A DNA stretch of 9,309 bases from JAAYXU01 sp050942555 (lineage in GTDB: Bacteria > Bacillota > Clostridia > Christensenellales > UMGS416): positions 1 through 9,309 of the forward strand of contig JBMNNN010000074.1 of assembly GCA_050942555.1 (NCBI GenBank), written 5' to 3'. The notes beneath the pieces were generated by a model. It was not told the DNA's origin. It worked only from the letters and a program-made list of their open reading frames with translations, and made no database searches. Shown here piece by piece: positions 6,465 to 9,309 of the stretch (position 1 is the first letter of the stretch; each line of letters begins with the position of its first letter). Position numbers and translations under genes: made by a program.

Positions 6465-7178
6465 ATGCGCAGCGAGCTATATCGCGCGGCGCTGGCCGCG
6501 ATGGTCGCAGGCGTCGCGGGTACGGGCCTTGGCGGGCTGTGGGCGTTCATGCCCGGCGCGCGCTCGAACGGGGTGGCGCGGGCCATGCTGCTCTTCGCGT
6601 CGGGGCTCATGACCGCGGTGGTCTGCTTCGAGCTCATTCCCGAAGCGCTCGCGCTGTCGAGCCTGGGGCCCATCCTTGCGGGCATTGTGTCGGGGGTGGC
6701 GGCGGTCGCGCTGCTTTCGGCGCTCATCCCCGGGGAAGACGCGGCGGCGCGTACCGGATGGCTGGTCGCGGCGTCGATCGCGCTGCACAACCTGCCCGAA
6801 GGCCTCGCGATCGGGGCGGGATACGCGGCCTTTCCGGCCCTGGGAATCCGGCTGGCGCTGGTCATCGCGCTGCACGACCTGCCCGAAGGGCTGGCGGCGG
6901 CTGCGCCGCTGCGCGCGGCGGGCGTCAATCCATGGCGGGTCTTCCTGCTGTGCGCGCTCACCGGGGTGCCGACCGGAGCGGGCGGGCTGCTGGGCGCGAT
7001 GATCGGCCGGATATCGGCCAGGTGGGTGGCTGTTTCGATGGGCTTTGCCGGAGGAGCGATGCTCTATGTCACATGTGGAGAAATGCTGCCCCTGACGCAG
7101 CGCATGGGCGCGGAGCGCTGGCAGTCGCTCTGGCAGATCGCCGGGTTCGCGGCGGGGCTGCTGGCGTCGTCGCTATGA
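6465..7178 (+). CDS. ZIP-family divalent metal transporter
   Basis: An inner-membrane metal uptake protein of 237 aa, probably for zinc, iron or manganese, with seven to eight hydrophobic segments. ZIP signatures are present: FELIPEA in an early helix, HNLPEG at H108-G113 (helix IV) and HDLPEG at H137-G142 (helix V). These two histidine/glutamate motifs form the binuclear transport site in the family. Aspartate 138 replaces the usual Asn, Gln or Glu after the second histidine. The loop between helices III and IV (LIPGEDAAARTG) is very short and has no histidine cluster. The ATG at 6465 is preferred because AAGGGAGG lies 7 nt upstream; an in-frame ATG at 6444 lacks a site. The gene is convergent with argJ and its last 6 nt overlap argJ. 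Metal specificity cannot be read from the sequence. Confidence 0.92.
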   Translation: MRSELYRAALAAMVAGVAGTGLGGLWAFMPGARSNGVARAMLLFASGLMTAVVCFELIPEALALSSLGPILAGIVSGVAAVALLSALIPGEDAAARTGWLVAASIALHNLPEGLAIGAGYAAFPALGIRLALVIALHDLPEGLAAAAPLRAAGVNPWRVFLLCALTGVPTGAGGLLGAMIGRISARWVAVSMGFAGGAMLYVTCGEMLPLTQRMGAERWQSLWQIAGFAAGLLASSL

Positions 7179-8366
7179 GCGGTAGGAGGCGTTGATTTTC
7201 ACGTAGTCATAGCTCAGGTCGCATGTCCACATGAAATCGTCGAAGTCTCCCTGCTTCAAATCGATCGTATAGGTTACTTCGTCGGCGGCAAGTATGCGGA
7301 GCGCTTCTTGCTCGTCGAAGGGAAGGCCCGCGCCGTCGCGGCACACCGGAAGTCCGCCGATATAGACATCGACCTTTTCCGGGTCGAACGCCGCCCCCGA
7401 ATACCCGGCTGCGGTCAGCACGCGGCCCCAGTTCGCGTCGCGTCCGAACGCCGCGGTCTTGCACAGCGGCGATTTGGCGATCGCCGCCGCGATGCAATGC
7501 GCGTCCCGGGCCGTGGGCGCGTTTTTGACCTCGATGGTCACGAGCTTGGTGGCGCCCTCGCCGTCGGCGGCCAGCATGCGGGCCAGCGAGCGGCACACCG
7601 AGTGGAGAGCGGCGGTAAACATGTCCCAGGCGGGGCCGCCGGGCGCGATGGACACGCCCGATGCGCCCGAGGCTAAAAGCAGCGCCTTGTCGCATACGCT
7701 CGTATCTCCGTCCACCGATATGCGGTTGAAGCTCCGGGACGCGGCCTGCCGCAGCGCCGCGTCCAGCGCCGGGGCCGGTACCTGCGCGTCTGTCGTTATG
7801 ACGGCGATCATCGTCGCCATATCGGGATGGATCATGCCCGACCCCTTCGCCATGCCGCCGATACGAACCTCCCGGCCGTCCACTTCGAACCGCGCGCATG
7901 CCTGCTTGATCCGCGTGTCGGTGGTCATGATCGCGCGGGCGGCTGCTGAGCCGCCGTTCTCCGACAGCTGGGAGAACGCGGCCTCGATGCCCGGGTGGAG
8001 CCTGTCCATCGGCAGCGGTATCCCGATGACGCCGGTGGAGCCGGGAAGCACCTCTTCGGGAGCGCAGCCCGCTTTTTTAGCCGCGAGCGCGCACAGCGCG
8101 AGCGCGTCGGACTCGCCCCGCGGTCCCACGCACGCGTTGGCGTTGCCGGCATTGATGAGCACGACGCGGGCGGAGCCGCGAGCGACATGCCTTCGGCACA
8201 CCGCCAGGCTGTGGCCCTTGACCACGTTGCGAGTGAAGAGCCCCGCCGCCGCAGCGCCGCCGGGGCAGACCACGAGCGCCAGATCGGGCTGGCCGTTCTT
8301 TTTAAGCCCGCAGGCTACGCCCGATGCCAGAAATCCCCGCGGGAAGGTGACGCCGGTATCGCTCAT
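7173..8366 (-). CDS. argJ: ArgJ glutamate N-acetyltransferase / ornithine acetyltransferase
   Basis: ArgJ moves the acetyl group from N-acetylornithine to glutamate, closing the acetyl cycle of arginine biosynthesis; bifunctional forms also use acetyl-CoA. The 397 aa are full length. The precursor self-cleaves before a threonine that becomes the nucleophile, here T185 in KGSGMIHPDMATMI. The oxyanion-hole loop is PGSTGVIGIPLPM (108-120). DANWGRVLTAAGYSGA (310-325) and WTCDLSYDYVKINASY (380-395) are standard. The loop after DGDTS reads VCDKALLLASG, where many homologues have TNDT; effect unknown. The ATG at 8366 has AAAGGGGG about 7 nt upstream. Unlike the common argCJBD operons the gene has its own promoter and no arg neighbour in the window. 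Whether it is mono- or bifunctional cannot be told. Confidence 0.97.
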   Translation of the reverse strand: MSDTGVTFPRGFLASGVACGLKKNGQPDLALVVCPGGAAAAGLFTRNVVKGHSLAVCRRHVARGSARVVLINAGNANACVGPRGESDALALCALAAKKAGCAPEEVLPGSTGVIGIPLPMDRLHPGIEAAFSQLSENGGSAAARAIMTTDTRIKQACARFEVDGREVRIGGMAKGSGMIHPDMATMIAVITTDAQVPAPALDAALRQAASRSFNRISVDGDTSVCDKALLLASGASGVSIAPGGPAWDMFTAALHSVCRSLARMLAADGEGATKLVTIEVKNAPTARDAHCIAAAIAKSPLCKTAAFGRDANWGRVLTAAGYSGAAFDPEKVDVYIGGLPVCRDGAGLPFDEQEALRILAADEVTYTIDLKQGDFDDFMWTCDLSYDYVKINASYRS

Positions 8367-8392
8367 ATTGCTACCCCCTTTGTATTGTCCCG

Positions 8393-8421
8393 ATTATACG
8401 CAATGGATCCGGCGTTTTCAA
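8393..8421 (-). promoter_or_regulatory. Sigma-A promoter of argJ
   Basis: On the minus strand TTGAAA (8421-8416), a 17-nt spacer and a perfect TATAAT (8398-8393) lie just before the argJ ribosome site, giving a leader of about 20 nt. No clear ArgR box overlaps it by eye. Confidence 0.82.
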
Positions 8422-8540
8422 GCTTTTTCCGCGGCGCGATACAGCCGCCGCCGCTCTGCATCAAGCTCTGTTGATCGAATTGCGCCGAATGCCTCCTTTA
8501 TTGTATCAGGCTTTGCCTTTTATCCGCGGCCCGATTGTAC

Positions 8541-8546
8541 TATAAT
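8541..8546 (+). promoter_or_regulatory. Candidate -10 box for the sua5 gene
   Basis: A perfect TATAAT lies 35 nt before the ATG at 8581. The -35 position is poor: TTTTAT at 17 nt, or TTGCCT at 22 nt. The rest of the 8399-8540 intergenic region shows no RNA gene or terminator. Confidence 0.5.
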
Positions 8547-8580
8547 AAACCCTGAAACGCACTGTACCGGGGGTGACAGC

Positions 8581-9309
8581 ATGAAAACGAGGCTCGTTAA
8601 GGCCGACAGCGCCGCCGTCGACGAGGCGGCCGCGCTGCTGCGGGAGGGGCAGGTGGTGGCTTTCCCGACCGAAACGGTATACGGGCTGGGCGCCGACGGC
8701 CTTAATGGCGACGCGGTGGCGCGGATTTTCGCGGCGAAAAACCGCCCGGCCGACAATCCGCTCATACTGCACATCGCCTCCCGCGGCGACCTGGACGCGC
8801 TGGTAACGCGCATACCGCCGGTCGCCGAGGCCGCGATGGTCGAGTTCTGGCCCGGGCCGCTCACGCTGGTCATGGAAAAATCCGACGCCGTGCCCCCGAT
8901 CGTCACCGCGGGCCTTTCCACCGTCGCGGTGAGAATGCCGAGCCACCCGGTGGCCCGGCGGCTTATCGCCGCTGCCGGGCGGCCGCTGGCTGCGCCCAGC
9001 GCGAACCAGAGCGGAAGGCCAAGCCCCACCCGGGCGGGCGATGTGCTGGACGATATGGACGGGCGGATACCACTTATACTGGACGGCGGAAGCTGCGCGG
9101 TGGGCGTGGAGTCTACGGTGCTGGACGTCACCGGGCCGACGCCCCGGATACTGCGCCCCGGCGGCGTGACGCGGGAGATGCTCTGGCGTACGCTGGGGCC
9201 TGTGGACGAAGCGCCTTCGGTGCTGCGGCCTTTGGACGAGGGAGAGGCCGCTCCCTCACCGGGTATGCGGCACCGCCACTACGCGCCCCGGGTTCCGCTG
9301 ACCATCGTG
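8581..9309 (+). CDS. Threonylcarbamoyl-AMP synthase, Sua5/YwlC type (3' end outside window)
   Basis: The enzyme makes threonylcarbamoyl-AMP from threonine, bicarbonate and ATP, the first step of t6A37 modification of ANN-decoding tRNAs, in the cytosol. The visible 243 codons contain a complete YrdC domain: FPTETVYGLGADG (28-40), KNRPADNPLILHIA (53-66), FWPGPLTLV (89-97), VAVRMPSHP (115-123), APSANQSGRPSPT (138-150) and GVESTVLD (175-182). SPGMRHRHYAPRVPL (226-240) is the linker that joins YrdC to the C-terminal Sua5 domain. It is therefore the long two-domain form, not the short TsaC form, with about 100 residues presumably beyond the edge. The ATG at 8581 follows GGGGGTGA by 4 nt. It diverges from argJ. 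Confidence 0.96.
   Translation, partial: MKTRLVKADSAAVDEAAALLREGQVVAFPTETVYGLGADGLNGDAVARIFAAKNRPADNPLILHIASRGDLDALVTRIPPVAEAAMVEFWPGPLTLVMEKSDAVPPIVTAGLSTVAVRMPSHPVARRLIAAAGRPLAAPSANQSGRPSPTRAGDVLDDMDGRIPLILDGGSCAVGVESTVLDVTGPTPRILRPGGVTREMLWRTLGPVDEAPSVLRPLDEGEAAPSPGMRHRHYAPRVPLTIV

Noticed and set aside
8364..8465. Minus-strand small frame of 32 codons whose TGA overlaps the argJ ATG (ATGA), with AAAGGAGG further upstream (8500-8489)
   Set aside because: The ribosome-like site is about 30 nt from its ATG, and the argJ promoter lies inside the frame, so most transcripts would not include it.
8423..8535. Imperfect direct repeat around CCGCGG (8423-8440 and 8516-8535) between argJ and sua5
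   Set aside because: The match is short, with mismatches, and centred on a GC palindrome that is common in such DNA. No functional context was seen.

Overview
The window looks like chromosome of a GC-rich member of the Bacillota (Clostridia type). This is inferred from sigma-A style promoters (TTGACG or TTGAAA, 17 nt, TATAAT), purine-rich Shine-Dalgarno sites, several TTG starts, and an AraC regulator diverging from an intracellular GH127 glycosidase. No rRNA, tRNA, CRISPR array, transposase or phage gene was seen.

Layout. (1) 1-2523 is a carbohydrate-use locus. An AraC-family regulator (minus, cut by the window edge) diverges from a GH127/DUF1680 beta-L-arabinofuranosidase-type gene (plus), and their two -10 boxes overlap. 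Directly after the glycosidase stop is a short broken remnant that resembles the C-terminus of a uroporphyrinogen-decarboxylase-fold protein, followed by a strong intrinsic terminator. (2) 2524-3348 holds an unrecognised 228-aa gene (plus, TTG start), preceded by a perfect 10-bp inverted repeat and ending in three tandem stop codons. (3) 3373-6316 is a minus-strand unit: a sigma-A promoter, argS, and five nucleotides later a putative TIM-barrel glycoside-hydrolase-like gene. The end of that gene runs out of frame through a second remnant, the last 33 codons of what looks like a GH16-like protein. (4) 6465-8421 is a convergent pair: a ZIP metal transporter (plus) and argJ (minus, own promoter) that overlap by 6 nt. 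(5) 8541-9309 is a Sua5/YwlC threonylcarbamoyl-AMP synthase (plus) diverging from argJ and cut by the window edge.

How it fits together. The left part is accessory sugar metabolism. The right part is housekeeping: arginine biosynthesis, tRNA charging, tRNA t6A modification and metal uptake. The two gene-tail remnants each abut the stop of an upstream co-directional gene. The simplest reading is two separate deletions that removed the middle of former carbohydrate operons and left only the last codons of the distal gene. No clearly new defence or mobile system is visible. The most unusual items are the two remnants, the altered tail of the TIM-barrel protein, and the orphan 228-aa gene with its dyad.
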